Shown here one piece after another: positions 1 through 9,681 of a DNA stretch of 64,000 nt; the stretch's first letter is position 1; each line of letters opens with the position of its first letter. The DNA is from Centipeda felix (GTDB lineage Bacteria > Bacillota > Negativicutes > Selenomonadales > Selenomonadaceae). The translations under genes and the position numbers were made by a program. Under the pieces are notes generated by a model, which was given only the letters and a program-made list of their open reading frames with translations, was not told the origin of the DNA and ran no database searches. The stretch spans positions 372,001 through 436,000 of the forward strand of contig NZ_LT891958.1 of NCBI RefSeq assembly GCF_900186465.1, written 5' to 3'.

Positions 1-1262
1 CCGCCGAGATCGTCGATCTTCTTGATGTACTCCCACGCCTCTTTCTCGATGCGGTTCGTCATCGCCTCGACGTAGTAGGAGCCTGCGAGCGGATCAACCA
101 CATCAGCAAGTCCGCTCTCGTACGCGACGATCTGCTGCGTACGGAGGGCAACCATGACCGACTCCTCCGTCGGAAGCGCGAGCGCCTCGTCACGGGAGTT
201 CGTATGGAGCGACTGCGTGCCGCCCATGACCGCCGCTGCGGTCTGGAGCGCGACGCGGACGATGTTGTTGTTCGGCTGCTGTGCGGTGAGCATCGAGCCT
301 GCCGTCTGCGTATGGACGCGGAGCATCATGGATTTCGGCTTCTCTGCATGGAAGCGCTCCTTCATGACCTTCGCCCAGATGCGGCGGGAGGCGCGGAACT
401 TCGCGACCTCCTCGAGAACGTTGTTGTGTGCGTTCCAGAAGAAGGAGAGGCGTCCGGCAAACGCATCGACGCTGAGGCCTGCCTTGATCGCAGCCTCAAC
501 GTAGGCAATGCCGTCCGCGATGGTGAATGCAATCTCCTGCGATGCCGTGGAACCGGCCTCGCGGATGTGGTAGCCCGAGATGGAGATGGTGTTCCAGTTC
601 GGGACGTTCTTGGAGCAATATTCAAAGATGTTCGTGATGAGGCGCATGGACGGGCGCGGCGGGAAGATGTACGTACCGCGTGCCGCATACTCCTTCAGAA
701 TGTCATTCTGGATGGTGCCCTTAAGCTTGTCCGCCGACACACCCTGCTTCTCTGCCACAGCAATATACATTGCGAGCAGGACGGATGCAGGAGCGTTGAT
801 CGTCATAGACGTGGAGACCTTGCCGAGATCGATCTGATCAAAGAGGATCTCCATATCGGCAAGGGAGTCGATCGCGACGCCAACCTTGCCGACCTCGCCC
901 TCGGAGATCGGATCCGTGGAGTCGTAGCCGATCTGCGTTGGGAGGTCAAATGCACAGGAAAGTCCCGTCGCACCGCTCTCGATGAGGTAACGATAGCGCT
1001 TGTTGGACTCCTCCGCCGTGGAGAATCCTGCGTACATGCGCATCGTCCAGAAGCGTCCGCGGTACATCGTCGGCTGCACGCCGCGCGTGTAAGGATAGAC
1101 GCCGGGGAAACTGATGTCCTCTGCATAGTCCGTCTCCTGGATATCGAGCGGGGTGTAGAGGCCCTGCTCGGGGATGTGCGGACGTGCCGGGAACTTTGCC
1201 GTGGCTTTTTCTACGGCAGCATTGTACTTGTCAAGCTCCGCCTGGATCTTTTCATTGCTCAT
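1..1262 (-). CDS. mutB: Methylmalonyl-CoA mutase large (catalytic) subunit, 3'-truncated by window edge
   Basis: Adenosylcobalamin-dependent isomerisation of succinyl-CoA and methylmalonyl-CoA in the succinate-propionate pathway. About 420 N-terminal residues are visible. They contain the substrate-barrel signatures of the family, including a [17 protein letters not shown] stretch near residue 95 and the [19 protein letters not shown] region near residue 340. The C-terminal B12-binding domain lies outside the window. The ATG start ([10 protein letters not shown]) is preceded by AGGAGA at suitable spacing. The CoA-transferase gene lies upstream on the same strand, about 107 bases away, which fits a propionate-production operon. 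A small-subunit gene is not visible here, so whether the enzyme is heterodimeric cannot be told. Confidence 0.95.
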   Translation of the reverse strand, partial: MSNEKIQAELDKYNAAVEKATAKFPARPHIPEQGLYTPLDIQETDYAEDISFPGVYPYTRGVQPTMYRGRFWTMRMYAGFSTAEESNKRYRYLIESGATGLSCAFDLPTQIGYDSTDPISEGEVGKVGVAIDSLADMEILFDQIDLGKVSTSMTINAPASVLLAMYIAVAEKQGVSADKLKGTIQNDILKEYAARGTYIFPPRPSMRLITNIFEYCSKNVPNWNTISISGYHIREAGSTASQEIAFTIADGIAYVEAAIKAGLSVDAFAGRLSFFWNAHNNVLEEVAKFRASRRIWAKVMKERFHAEKPKSMMLRVHTQTAGSMLTAQQPNNNIVRVALQTAAAVMGGTQSLHTNSRDEALALPTEESVMVALRTQQIVAYESGLADVVDPLAGSYYVEAMTNRIEKEAWEYIKKIDDLG

Positions 1263-1369
1263 GAAAGTCTTCTCCTTTACCTTTTACAGTTCTCATTGGG
1301 TTATATAATATATACTGTGGACGGGAGCGCAGATGCCGCGCTCCCGAAAGCACCGATGGATACGTCGGA

Positions 1370-2866
1370 TTACTTCTGCATCGAGCCCGTTGCGAGGAAG
1401 CGCTGATGGAAGGACAGCGCCTCGTCCAGCAGATGCGGTGTCTGTGCGCCCTTCGTTGCGGCAAGGGCGCGCTCGTAGTAGTCGAGCAAGAGCGGACGGA
1501 AGTCCGGGTGTGCGCAGTGGTTGATGATCTCGAGGGCACGCTCACGCGGGCATTTGCCGCGCAGGTCGGCAACGCCCTGCTCCGTAATGACGACGTCCAC
1601 ATCGTGTGCGCTGTGGTCGACGTGCGAACAGAACGGAACGATGGACGAGATCTTGCCGCCCTTTGCCTCGGACTGCGTGTAGAAGATCGTGAGGTAGGCG
1701 TTGCGTGCGAAGTCGCCGCTGCCGCCGATGCCGTTCATCATCTTTGAGCCCGTGACGTGCGTGGAGTTGACGTTGCCGTAGATGTCGACCTCGATCGCCG
1801 TGTTCATCGCAATGACGCCGAGACGGCGGACAACCTCGGGGTTGTTCGAGATTTCCTGCGGACGGAGCATCATGATCTTCTTGTACTTGTCGATGTCCTT
1901 GTAGAAGCGCTGGAGTCCCTCAGGCGACGGTGAGAACGCCGTGCCGGACGCAAATTTCAGCTTGCCCGCATCGGCGAGGTCGAACATGCCGTCCTGAATG
2001 ACCTCGGTATAGACCTCGAGATCCGTGAAATCGGAGTTCACAAACCCGGCGATAACGGCGTTTGCCACATTGCCGACGCCCGACTGCAGGGGAAGCAGTC
2101 CCTTGGGCATGCGTCCCTCGGCGATCTCCTTTTTGAGGAAATCCACCGTAAACGCGCCCATTTTGCGTGCAATATCATCGACCGGCGCAAGAGCGCGGGT
2201 CTTGTCCGTGATGTCGCAGGGAACGATGTATTTGATTTTCTCATGCGGACATGGAATGAACGTCGTACCGATGCGGTCGCCCGCCTTTGTGATGGGGATA
2301 GGCAGACGGTTCGGCGGATCGAGCGGGATATAGATGTCGTGCATTCCGACGAGTTCCATCGGCTGGCTCGTGTTCACCTCAACGATGACCACATCCGCAC
2401 TCTGAACGAACGACGGGGTATTGCCGACCGAGGTGGAAGGGATGATGCCCTCGTCTGTGATGGCGACCGCCTCCACGAGGGCAACATCGATCTTGCCGAG
2501 GAAGCCTTCGCGCGACTGCTGTGCCACCTCGGAGAGGTGCATGTCGATATAGTTGATCTTGCCGGAGTTGATTGCGCTGCGCAGTGCCGTGTTCGTCTGG
2601 TACGGGAGGCGCTGTTTGATCCCCTCTGCCTCTGCGAGTGCACCGTCGAGCTCAGGGCCCGTCGAAGCCCCCGTCCAGATATTTACTTTGAACGGATTCT
2701 TCTTCATGCGTTCAGCGATGGCAAGCGGCACTGCCTTCGGATAGCCGGACGGAGTGAAGCCGCTCGCGCCGATGGTCATACCGTTGGCAAAGTACTCCGC
2801 TGCCGTCTCCGCGCTCACAATACGATCCGTCAGGGACTTCGGTACGCGATCGGAAATATCGATCAT
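1370..2866 (-). CDS. scpC: Succinate/propionate CoA-transferase (acetyl-CoA hydrolase/transferase family)
   Basis: Transfers CoA between propionyl-CoA and succinate (or acetate) to close the propionate cycle. It is 498 aa, the usual length for the YgfH/ScpC subfamily. Visible family features are GASGFTPSGYPKAVP near the N terminus, a glycine-rich GNTPSFVQSADVVIVE segment, and ITEQGVADLRGKCP near residue 440, a conserved C-terminal signature. The start is set at MIDISDRVP because GGAGGTTATTCT sits directly before it. An open frame continues about 70 codons further upstream, but it reads through a dispersed repeat and is not coding. It lies just upstream of methylmalonyl-CoA mutase, consistent with a shared pathway. 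The exact acyl preference is inferred. Confidence 0.93.
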   Translation of the reverse strand: MIDISDRVPKSLTDRIVSAETAAEYFANGMTIGASGFTPSGYPKAVPLAIAERMKKNPFKVNIWTGASTGPELDGALAEAEGIKQRLPYQTNTALRSAINSGKINYIDMHLSEVAQQSREGFLGKIDVALVEAVAITDEGIIPSTSVGNTPSFVQSADVVIVEVNTSQPMELVGMHDIYIPLDPPNRLPIPITKAGDRIGTTFIPCPHEKIKYIVPCDITDKTRALAPVDDIARKMGAFTVDFLKKEIAEGRMPKGLLPLQSGVGNVANAVIAGFVNSDFTDLEVYTEVIQDGMFDLADAGKLKFASGTAFSPSPEGLQRFYKDIDKYKKIMMLRPQEISNNPEVVRRLGVIAMNTAIEVDIYGNVNSTHVTGSKMMNGIGGSGDFARNAYLTIFYTQSEAKGGKISSIVPFCSHVDHSAHDVDVVITEQGVADLRGKCPRERALEIINHCAHPDFRPLLLDYYERALAATKGAQTPHLLDEALSFHQRFLATGSMQK

Positions 2867-2915
2867 AGAATAACCTCCCTCAGATACAGCGGACAGTACG
2901 CGGAACACACGAACT

Positions 2916-2943
2916 ATCACAGCACATGTCTCATGACTGTGAT
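2916..2943. promoter_or_regulatory. Inverted repeat upstream of scpC (possible operator)
   Basis: ATCACAG and CTGTGAT form perfect 7-base arms separated by 14 bases, about 50 bases before the CoA-transferase start and just beside a dispersed repeat. The arrangement is that of an operator. I cannot assign a regulator, and no convincing -35/-10 pair was found next to it. Confidence 0.35.
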
Positions 2944-2947
2944 TTTT

Positions 2948-3110
2948 AGGAAACACTGATAAAATGAGGTCTGCCAGATTGGCGTAGATTTTTTCGTCCG
3001 AACGAGGTGGAAAACCGGACGCAGAGTGGTGCTCTGTGGAGGATTTTCCGCCGAAGTGCGGGCAAAAAAGATGCGTCAAGATGGTTGTACCGAATTTATC
3101 AGTGCTTCCT
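2948..3110 (+). repeat. Dispersed palindromic intergenic repeat, copy 1
   Basis: About 163 bp bounded by AGGAAACACTGATAAA and TTTATCAGTGCTTCCT, imperfect terminal inverted repeats. Internal landmarks are GGCGTAGATTTTTTCG, CCGGACGC and GATGCGTCAAGATGG. It is nearly identical, inverted, to the copy after holA. The inner hairpin is CAGAG/CTCTG. It separates the CoA-transferase from the rex terminator region. Confidence 0.85.
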
Positions 3111-3310
3111 TTATTTCATGATTCCCTTACCGCCGTCACCCATGAATACTCTCCTGACGCAGTCGGCATATAATTTTGACAGCAATCTTGAATCCCTCTG
3201 TTTTCTCGTAAATCCCCCGTAAATAGGGGCTGTATGGGGTATCCGAAATAACTGTAGATTATCGTACCTCTCTACGCCAATTATATCTTTCCTAAGAATA
3301 TCACGAAAAA

Positions 3311-3343
3311 AAAATGCCGTCAAGATTACATTGACGGCATTTT
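3311..3343 (-). terminator. Rho-independent terminator downstream of rex
   Basis: Perfect 13-bp arms (AAAATGCCGTCAA/TTGACGGCATTTT) around a 7-base loop. On the minus strand the stem runs into nine consecutive T residues, so it ends transcription of the valS-folC-ligase-rex operon. The remaining bases between the two flanking repeats (3111-3388) hold nothing else I can support. Confidence 0.85.
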
Positions 3344-3388
3344 CTGTGAATTTGTGAAAAAAGAGGAAAAGTATTTATTCGTCCTGTA

Positions 3389-3552
3389 AGGAAGCACTGA
3401 TAAACTCAGCACCGCCCTCTTAGCGCATCTTTTTTGCCCGCTCAATGCCTGCAAATCCTCCACATAGCTTTGGCTATGCGTCCGGTTTGCCTCCTCAATC
3501 GGACGAAAAAATCTACGCCAATCTGACGTACTTCATTTTATCGGCGATTCCT
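3389..3552 (-). repeat. Dispersed palindromic intergenic repeat, copy 2, overlapping the 3' end of rex
   Basis: Inverted relative to copy 1. Ends are AGGAAGCACTGATAAA and a diverged TTTATCGGCGATTCCT, flanked by TA/TA. The inner hairpin is CATAGC/GCTATG. Its right terminus supplies the last codons and the TGA stop of rex. Confidence 0.85.
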
Positions 3553-4216
3553 TATAATTTTTTTCAGACAACACGTCATTTTCCGTGCCGCGATGCGTCA
3601 GGTAGTAGGAGAGCGCGCTCAGTCCCACCGAGAGATCCTCGCTGACGAAGGGGACGGACGGCGGCACGTGCAGCTTCACGGGAGCAAAATTCCAGATGCC
3701 GCGGATGCCCGCCGCGATGAGCTGATCTGCAGCGCTCTGCGCTTGTGCAGCGGGAACAGCAATCACACCGATCTGAATATTCCGCTCGGCGATGATCTCT
3801 GAGAGATAGGCAATGTCCTCCACGCGCCGTTCCCCGACACGCGTGCCGATGACGACGGGGTTGCTGTCAAAGATCGCCGCAAGGCGGAAGCCGAGGCGAG
3901 CAATGCCCTGATAGTTCGCGAGCGCCGCGCCCAGATGCCCCATGCCGACAATGGCGAGGCTGAGGTGCTGGTCGAGGCCGAGGATGCCGCCGATACTCTC
4001 CTTGAGCTCTGCGACGTAGTAACCGACGCCCTTTTTTCCGAACTGTCCGAAGGTGGTGAGATCCTTGCGGATCTGCTCGGGATTGATCGAGAGACGGCGG
4101 CCGAGTTCCTCGGAGGAAGCGATGCTGACGCCTTCGTCACTGAGCTGCCGCAGGCAGCGGTAGTAGCGCGGCAGGCGATCGACGGTTGCCTTGGATATCG
4201 ATGGATGTTCCTGCAT
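3533..4216 (-). CDS. rex: Redox-sensing transcriptional repressor Rex
   Basis: DNA-binding repressor that senses the NADH/NAD+ ratio and controls fermentation and anaerobic genes. 227 aa: an N-terminal winged helix (ATVDRLPRYYRCLRQL, then GRRLSINPEQIRKDLTTFG) followed by a Rossmann NAD-binding domain with the glycine-rich LAIVGMGHLGAALANY near residue 87, and a C-terminal swap region ending GLSALSYYLTHRG. Starts two bases after the stop of the upstream ligase-like gene, with GAAGGA as ribosome site. The last residues (KESPIK) and the TGA stop come from the end of a dispersed repeat, so the native C terminus was probably altered by its insertion. Function should be unaffected because the tail lies beyond the core fold. 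Confidence 0.96.
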   Translation of the reverse strand: MQEHPSISKATVDRLPRYYRCLRQLSDEGVSIASSEELGRRLSINPEQIRKDLTTFGQFGKKGVGYYVAELKESIGGILGLDQHLSLAIVGMGHLGAALANYQGIARLGFRLAAIFDSNPVVIGTRVGERRVEDIAYLSEIIAERNIQIGVIAVPAAQAQSAADQLIAAGIRGIWNFAPVKLHVPPSVPFVSEDLSVGLSALSYYLTHRGTENDVLSEKNYKESPIK

Positions 4217-4218
4217 AG

Positions 4219-5562
4219 TTATCCTTCCTTCATCTCCCCCGCCATCGTATGCACGGCCGCAGCCATCGCGGCGAGCATCCAGAGCAGCATAGAGGACGGT
4301 ATATTAAAGAGAAGATGATCCGTGATCCCGTTCAGGGCAACGGAGAGCATGGCGAGCCCGATGCCGAGGGCAAGGCCCTCCACAAATTTTTTGCTGCGCC
4401 ATGCCATGAGTGCCTCACGCACATCGGCGACGGCGTGCCACTCGTGTTCGTGTGCCGCGAGCACGTCCGCCCACGGCGGGGTTTTGCGAGGCAGGCGGAA
4501 GGCGAGCAGCAGCGAGCCGAAGAAGAACCAGAAGAAGGCGAGCGCCCCCGGGATGCCGATCTCCGCCGCATAGTTCAGATACATATTGTGCGCGTGAACG
4601 ATCTGCACGGGTGCTCCCTGCAGATAGAAGTCATACTCTGGGTAGACCATGAAGTACATCCCCCAGCCGATGCCGAGGAAGGGATGATCCATAATCATCG
4701 CCACGGTGCTCTCCCAGAAGGCAAGCCGCATCTCCGAGGAGGTGTCGATCCGCGTAAAGACGGAGAGCAGGCGATCCGAGAGTACGGGGTCAAAGAAGAG
4801 GACCCCCGCGCCAATGGCGACGATGCCGAGGAGCACGCGCCAGTCACGCAGTACACCGTACCCCGCCAAGAGGATACCGATCACGAGGCACGCACCGCGC
4901 GCATAGGTCATGCCAAGGCACGCGAGCGCGAGGACGAGGATCGTGAGCGCCAGGCCGCGTCGCCAGCCCGAGAGGCCGACCGCCAGGCCGAGTGCCAGGC
5001 AGGCGACGATGTCGAGGTAGCCCGCGAGGATGTTTGGATTCTCCCACGTCGAAAAAACGCGCTTCGACAGTTCCGGAAATGCCGCGCCGTCCACCCATTT
5101 CATCGCCGAGATGTCGATGCCGAAGATGAACTGATAGAAGCCGTAGAGAATGACTAGCGCAGCAGACAGGGCCATCGCAATCACAACGCGCTGCACCTCA
5201 CGGGATGTGCGTACCGTTTGACCGACAAGCAAATAGGTTGAGACATAGATGGGAACGAGATGGGAGAAATTATAAAGACTGAACGAAACATCCGGCGCAA
5301 TAAACACTGACAGAAAGCTGATGACAAGAAAGAGCAGCGCCGGCGCATCGTACGGCATCCGGCACAGATGGAAATCTCGCTCAATACACAGGCGCAGAAG
5401 AATCGCAACACAACCAATCCCCAGTGCCACATGAGCCACAAGCGGCAGGAGCGGGATAAGGAACGCCTCGGCGATGACGGCATACATCATGCAGCGTCCC
5501 AGACGCGCCCCCCAACGCTGCCGGCGGTGCCTGCGGCGGCGTTCCTGGATATCCTCTGCCAT
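4219..5562 (-). CDS. O-antigen ligase/polymerase family membrane protein (Wzy_C-like)
   Basis: Polytopic inner-membrane protein of about 447 aa with roughly ten or more hydrophobic segments. A large periplasmic loop contains WESTVAMIMDHPFLGIGWG and HAHNMYLNYAAEIGIPGALA, the signature of the O-antigen ligase/WaaL domain; its histidine is typical of these ligases. It probably joins or polymerises surface glycans on an undecaprenyl or lipid A carrier. The ATG at MAEDIQERR has AAGGAGG eight bases upstream and is preferred to an in-frame GTG three codons earlier. It sits between folC and rex in a tight operon, not in an LPS cluster, so the substrate cannot be inferred from context. Confidence 0.85.
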   Translation of the reverse strand: MAEDIQERRRRHRRQRWGARLGRCMMYAVIAEAFLIPLLPLVAHVALGIGCVAILLRLCIERDFHLCRMPYDAPALLFLVISFLSVFIAPDVSFSLYNFSHLVPIYVSTYLLVGQTVRTSREVQRVVIAMALSAALVILYGFYQFIFGIDISAMKWVDGAAFPELSKRVFSTWENPNILAGYLDIVACLALGLAVGLSGWRRGLALTILVLALACLGMTYARGACLVIGILLAGYGVLRDWRVLLGIVAIGAGVLFFDPVLSDRLLSVFTRIDTSSEMRLAFWESTVAMIMDHPFLGIGWGMYFMVYPEYDFYLQGAPVQIVHAHNMYLNYAAEIGIPGALAFFWFFFGSLLLAFRLPRKTPPWADVLAAHEHEWHAVADVREALMAWRSKKFVEGLALGIGLAMLSVALNGITDHLLFNIPSSMLLWMLAAMAAAVHTMAGEMKEG

Positions 5563-5567
5563 ACGCC

Positions 5568-6869
5568 TCACCTCCTTGCCGTAAGCATGGCGCGAATGCC
5601 GCCCACGAGGTAGAGTGATCCTGCCGCGACGAGCAGCGCATCCGCTGCGTGTGCGCGCGCAATCGCCTCTGAGAGGCCCGCCGCAGGGTCACCTGCTGCA
5701 TGTGTGACTGCCCCCATGCCCGCCGCCACAGCGGCGACGAGATCCGCGCCCGCAGCGCGCTCCGAGTTGGGGCGTACGGTCACGACCTGATCGCCGGGGC
5801 GCAGAAGAATCGCCAGCATGCGGTCGATGTCCTTGTCCTTCAGGATGCCGAGCAGAAAGACGCGCGGCTGCGCAGGAAAATAGGCGTCAAGCCCCGCGCG
5901 CAGCGCCTGCATTCCGGCGGGATTATGCGCGCCGTCCACGACGACAGTCTGTCCCCCGCAGGAGAGGATCTCAAAACGTGCGGGATGATGCACTGTACGC
6001 AGAGCCGTACGGACAGCGTCCTCGGTGATACGCTCATCCTCAGGAGCCATAAGCTCCGCCGCCATGATGGCGAGCGCGGCGTTCTCCGCCTGATAGGGTC
6101 CCGCAAGAGCGATTTCAAAGGGTTCCGGTGCACGAGAGACAACGGAGCGGAACGAAATGCACTGACCGCCGTTCTCCATACGGAGCATCTGCGCAGAAAA
6201 GTCCTCCCCATAGACGAAGAGGTCGGCGCCCAGCTCCTCTGCGCGTGCCGCAATGATGGAAAGGGGCTCGCCCGCTGCCGCCGTAATGACGGGCACGCCC
6301 TCCTTGATGATGCCTGCCTTATGCTCCGCGATGCCCGCGAGCGTACCGCCGCAGCGGTCGGCATGATCCATTGCCACATTGGTGATGATCGTCAGTTCCG
6401 GCAGAACGACATTCGTCGAGTCAAGCAGCCCGCCGAGCCCCGTTTCGACCACGGCGACCTCCGCCTTTTCTTCCGCAAAATAGAGGAAGGCGAGTGCCGT
6501 CAGTGCCTCAAACTGCGTGGGATGTTCATGCCCCTCCGCCGTCATGGCATCGGCCGCCGCGCGCACGCGCGTAAGAAGCGCCGCAAACTGCTCCTCTCCG
6601 ATCTCCTCTCCGCCGACGCTCATGCGCTCCGTATAGGAGACGAGATGCGGCGAAAGGTACCGCCCGGAGCGGATGCCGGACGCGCGGCATACGGCGTCCA
6701 TCATCTGCGTGACGGAGCCCTTGCCGTTTGTTCCTGCGATATGAATGACGCGATAGCTGCGCTCAGGATGTCCGAGCCGTGCGCACAGCTCCTCCATGCG
6801 CGCGAGTCCGAGGCGGATGCCGAAGGTATTCAGTTCATCCAGATAATGCAGTGACTCCTCGTAGTTCAT
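5568..6869 (-). CDS. folC: Bifunctional folylpolyglutamate synthase/dihydrofolate synthase
   Basis: ATP-dependent addition of glutamate to dihydropteroate and folates. 433 aa, normal length. The Mur-ligase fold is shown by the P-loop VIHIAGTNGKGSVTQM near residue 40, the VETGLGGLLDSTN segment near residue 142, TNVAMDHADRCG, and a C-terminal HNPAGMQALRAGL motif. GAGGTGATTCG precedes the ATG. Lies nine bases after valS, the classic valS-folC gene pair of Firmicutes, so it is co-transcribed with it. Confidence 0.96.
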   Translation of the reverse strand: MNYEESLHYLDELNTFGIRLGLARMEELCARLGHPERSYRVIHIAGTNGKGSVTQMMDAVCRASGIRSGRYLSPHLVSYTERMSVGGEEIGEEQFAALLTRVRAAADAMTAEGHEHPTQFEALTALAFLYFAEEKAEVAVVETGLGGLLDSTNVVLPELTIITNVAMDHADRCGGTLAGIAEHKAGIIKEGVPVITAAAGEPLSIIAARAEELGADLFVYGEDFSAQMLRMENGGQCISFRSVVSRAPEPFEIALAGPYQAENAALAIMAAELMAPEDERITEDAVRTALRTVHHPARFEILSCGGQTVVVDGAHNPAGMQALRAGLDAYFPAQPRVFLLGILKDKDIDRMLAILLRPGDQVVTVRPNSERAAGADLVAAVAAGMGAVTHAAGDPAAGLSEAIARAHAADALLVAAGSLYLVGGIRAMLTARR

Positions 6870-6878
6870 CGAATCACC

Positions 6879-9542
6879 TCAAAGCTTCTCGAGATCCGTG
6901 AGGCGCGTCCGTATGAGGGCGATCTTCTCCTCATAGCCAGCCAGCTTCTCGCGCTCTGCGGCAACGACGGCGGCAGGAGCCTTCGACGTAAATCCCTCAT
7001 TCGAGAGTTTGCCCGTCAGGCGTGCGATCTCCTTTTCGAGATTCGCACGCTCCTTCGTCAGGCGCGCCGTCTCCTTCTCCACATCAATCAGCCCCGCGAG
7101 CGGCAGATAGACCGCCGCGCCCGCGAGTGCCCCCGTCACCACATTCTCCGGATCGGGGGCATCCGCCGCGAGGAAGGAGACCTCCGAAGCGGATGCGAGG
7201 GCAAAGAAGTAGTCCTCATGCGCGGCAAACACATCGGCGAGAGCCGCGTCGCGCACGCGCAGGATGAGCGTGCTCTTTTTGCTCGGCGGCGTGCCGAGCT
7301 CCGCACGCAGATTGCGCGTCGTCTTAATGACCTCCATGATCGCAGTCATCGACGCCTCTGCCTCCGCGTCGATTTCCGCCTCCGACACCTCGGGCCACGG
7401 CGCACGCATAATGCTCTCGCCCTCGTGCGGCAGTTTCTGCCAGATCTCCTCGGTCAGGAACGGCATGAAGGGATGCAAAAGGCGCATCGTACGCTCCAGC
7501 ACGGTACGCAGAACATAGAGCGCCGTATTCTTTGCGCGGACATTCTCCTTGTCATAGAGGCGTGCCTTCGTCAGCTCGATGTACCAGTCGCAGAACTCGC
7601 TCCACAGGAACTCGTAGATCGTGCGTCCCGCCTCACCGAGCTCATAGTGCTCGAGGTTTGCCGTCACGTCGCGCGTCGTCTCCTCCGCGCGCGAGAGGAT
7701 CCAGCGGTCGGCGAGCGTATAGTCCTCCGCCGTCGGCACAAACGATGCATCCGATCCTTCGAGATTCATCAGCATGTAGCGCGAGGCATTCCAGATCTTG
7801 TTCGCAAAATTGCGCGCCGCCTCGACGCGCTCCCAGTAGAAGCGCATGTCGTTGCCGGGCGTATTGCCCGTGATGAGCATGAAGCGGAGCGTATCCGCAC
7901 CGTACTTTTCAATGACCTCCACGGGGTCAATGCCGTTGCCGAGGGACTTTGACATCTTGCGCCCCTCGCTGTCGCGCACGAGCCCGTGGATAAAGACATC
8001 GCGGAACGGCACATCGCCGCCGAAGCGCAGCCCCATCATGACCATGCGCGCCACCCAGAAGAAGATGATGTCATAGCCCGTCACGAGCACTGACGTCGGA
8101 TAGAAGTGACGCAGATCGACCGTCTGCTCCGGCCAGCCGAGCGTCTCGAACGGCCAGAGGGCGGAGCTGAACCACGTGTCGAGCACGTCCTCGTCCTGGT
8201 GAAGGTCCGTACTGCCGCAGTGCGGGCACGCCGTGAGGTCATCGCGCGATACGGAGGTCTCGCCGCAGTGCGCACAGTGCCACGCGGGGATGCGGTGTCC
8301 CCACCAGAGCTGGCGCGAGATGCACCAGTCGCGAATATTTTCAAGCCAGTTTTCGTAGATTTTCGTGAAGCGCTCGGGGACAAAGCGGATCCTGCCGTCG
8401 CGCACCGCCTCAATCGCGGGCTTCGCGAGGCCCTCCATGCGGACGAACCACTGCTTCGATACGAGCGGCTCGATCGTTGTCTTGCAGCGTGAGCAGTGTC
8501 CGACGGCGTGCTCATGCTGTTCCGTGCGCACGAGGGCGCCCGTCTCCTCGAGCTCCTTCACGAGTGCCTTGCGGCACGCATAGCGGTCCATCCCCGCGTA
8601 GCGTCCCGCGTTCTCGTTCATCGTACCGTCGGCATGGATGACAACAACCTGCTCGAGATTGTGCCGCTGTCCCATTTCAAAGTCGTTCGGATCGTGTGCG
8701 GGCGTCACCTTGACCGCGCCCGTTCCGAAGGCAGGATCGACGTAAGCATCGGCAAAGAGCGGGATGCGGCGTCCCACCACGGGCAGGATCAGCGTCTTGC
8801 CGACAAGCGCCTTGTACCGCTCATCATCGGGGTGTACCGCGACGCCCGTATCGCCGAACATCGTCTCGGGGCGCGTCGTCGCGATCTCCACATAGTCATC
8901 CGTGCCCTCAATCGGATAGCGCAGATGCCAGAGGTGTCCCGCCTCCGTCTCATGCTCGACCTCGATGTCCGAGATCGCCGTCATGCAGGAGGGGCACCAG
9001 TTCGTGATGCGCGTCCCCTGATAGATCAGGCCCTGTTCATAGAGACTGACAAAGACCTCGCGCACAGCGCGGGAACAGCCCTCGTCCATCGTGAACCGCT
9101 CACGGTCCCAGTCACAGGACGCGCCGAGCATCCGCAGCTGATACATAATACGGTCGCCGTACTGCTGCTTCCAGTCCCAGACACGCGTAAGGAACTTCTC
9201 TCTGCCGAGGTCAAAGCGCGTCGTGCCCTCCTCGCGCAGTGCCGCCTCCACCTTTGCCTGCGTCGCGATCCCCGCATGGTCGCAGCCCGGAATCCAGACC
9301 ACATTCTTGCCGCGCATGCGCTGATAGCGCACGAGGATGTCCTGCAGCGTATTGTCGAGGGCATGCCCCATGTGGAGCTGGCCCGTCACATTCGGCGGCG
9401 GGATCACCACGCTGTACGGCGTACGGCTCTCGTCTGCCTCGTCGTGGAACAGCTTATGCTTCTCCCAGTAATCATACCACTTCCGCTCAAAGCTCTGCGG
9501 GTCGTATGTCTTTGGAATATTGGCACCGGATTCCTGACTCAT
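6879..9542 (-). CDS. valS: Valine-tRNA ligase
   Basis: Class I aminoacyl-tRNA synthetase charging tRNA-Val, 887 aa from the chosen start. HIGH motif variant [16 protein letters not shown] near residue 45, editing domain with [17 protein letters not shown] near residue 220, KMSKS at [15 protein letters not shown] near residue 525, two CXXC zinc-type pairs (CAHCGE, CPHCGS), and a C-terminal coiled coil rich in E/K/R (INVEKE-like region). ATG at [10 protein letters not shown] is preferred because GGGAGG lies ten bases upstream. First gene of the operon valS-folC-ligase-rex. Confidence 0.97.
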   Translation of the reverse strand: MSQESGANIPKTYDPQSFERKWYDYWEKHKLFHDEADESRTPYSVVIPPPNVTGQLHMGHALDNTLQDILVRYQRMRGKNVVWIPGCDHAGIATQAKVEAALREEGTTRFDLGREKFLTRVWDWKQQYGDRIMYQLRMLGASCDWDRERFTMDEGCSRAVREVFVSLYEQGLIYQGTRITNWCPSCMTAISDIEVEHETEAGHLWHLRYPIEGTDDYVEIATTRPETMFGDTGVAVHPDDERYKALVGKTLILPVVGRRIPLFADAYVDPAFGTGAVKVTPAHDPNDFEMGQRHNLEQVVVIHADGTMNENAGRYAGMDRYACRKALVKELEETGALVRTEQHEHAVGHCSRCKTTIEPLVSKQWFVRMEGLAKPAIEAVRDGRIRFVPERFTKIYENWLENIRDWCISRQLWWGHRIPAWHCAHCGETSVSRDDLTACPHCGSTDLHQDEDVLDTWFSSALWPFETLGWPEQTVDLRHFYPTSVLVTGYDIIFFWVARMVMMGLRFGGDVPFRDVFIHGLVRDSEGRKMSKSLGNGIDPVEVIEKYGADTLRFMLITGNTPGNDMRFYWERVEAARNFANKIWNASRYMLMNLEGSDASFVPTAEDYTLADRWILSRAEETTRDVTANLEHYELGEAGRTIYEFLWSEFCDWYIELTKARLYDKENVRAKNTALYVLRTVLERTMRLLHPFMPFLTEEIWQKLPHEGESIMRAPWPEVSEAEIDAEAEASMTAIMEVIKTTRNLRAELGTPPSKKSTLILRVRDAALADVFAAHEDYFFALASASEVSFLAADAPDPENVVTGALAGAAVYLPLAGLIDVEKETARLTKERANLEKEIARLTGKLSNEGFTSKAPAAVVAAEREKLAGYEEKIALIRTRLTDLEKL

Positions 9543-9565
9543 CGATCTATTCCTCCCGAAAGAAA

Positions 9566-9592
9566 CGCCCTCGTCCCGCGGGGACGAAGGCG
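9566..9592 (-). promoter_or_regulatory. Hairpin in the valS leader
   Basis: The short leader between the valS promoter and the ribosome site folds into a 12-bp stem (CGCCTTCGTCCC with GGGACGAGGGCG) with a three-base loop, ending about nine bases before the Shine-Dalgarno sequence. No T-box core sequence is visible and the leader is too short for one. It may affect translation or mRNA stability; its role is unknown. Confidence 0.5.
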
Positions 9593-9619
9593 TCCGCTCA
9601 TCTATGAATTGCACTCGTT

Positions 9620-9648
9620 AGAATAGCACAAAACCGCGTTTTTTGCAA
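9620..9648 (-). promoter_or_regulatory. Sigma-70 promoter of valS
   Basis: TTGCAA, a 17-base spacer and TATTCT on the minus strand, ending about 80 bases before the valS start. Good match to the housekeeping consensus. Confidence 0.7.
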
Positions 9649-9681
9649 GATGCAGACCTAGGTACGGCCTGTTCCGATGAT

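Noticed and set aside
5700-6854. A 384-codon plus-strand open frame
   Set aside because: Antisense to folC, no ribosome site or recognisable domain.
9543-9660. A T-box riboswitch in front of valS
   Set aside because: The leader is under 90 bases and has no T-box core sequence or specifier stem; only one simple hairpin is present.
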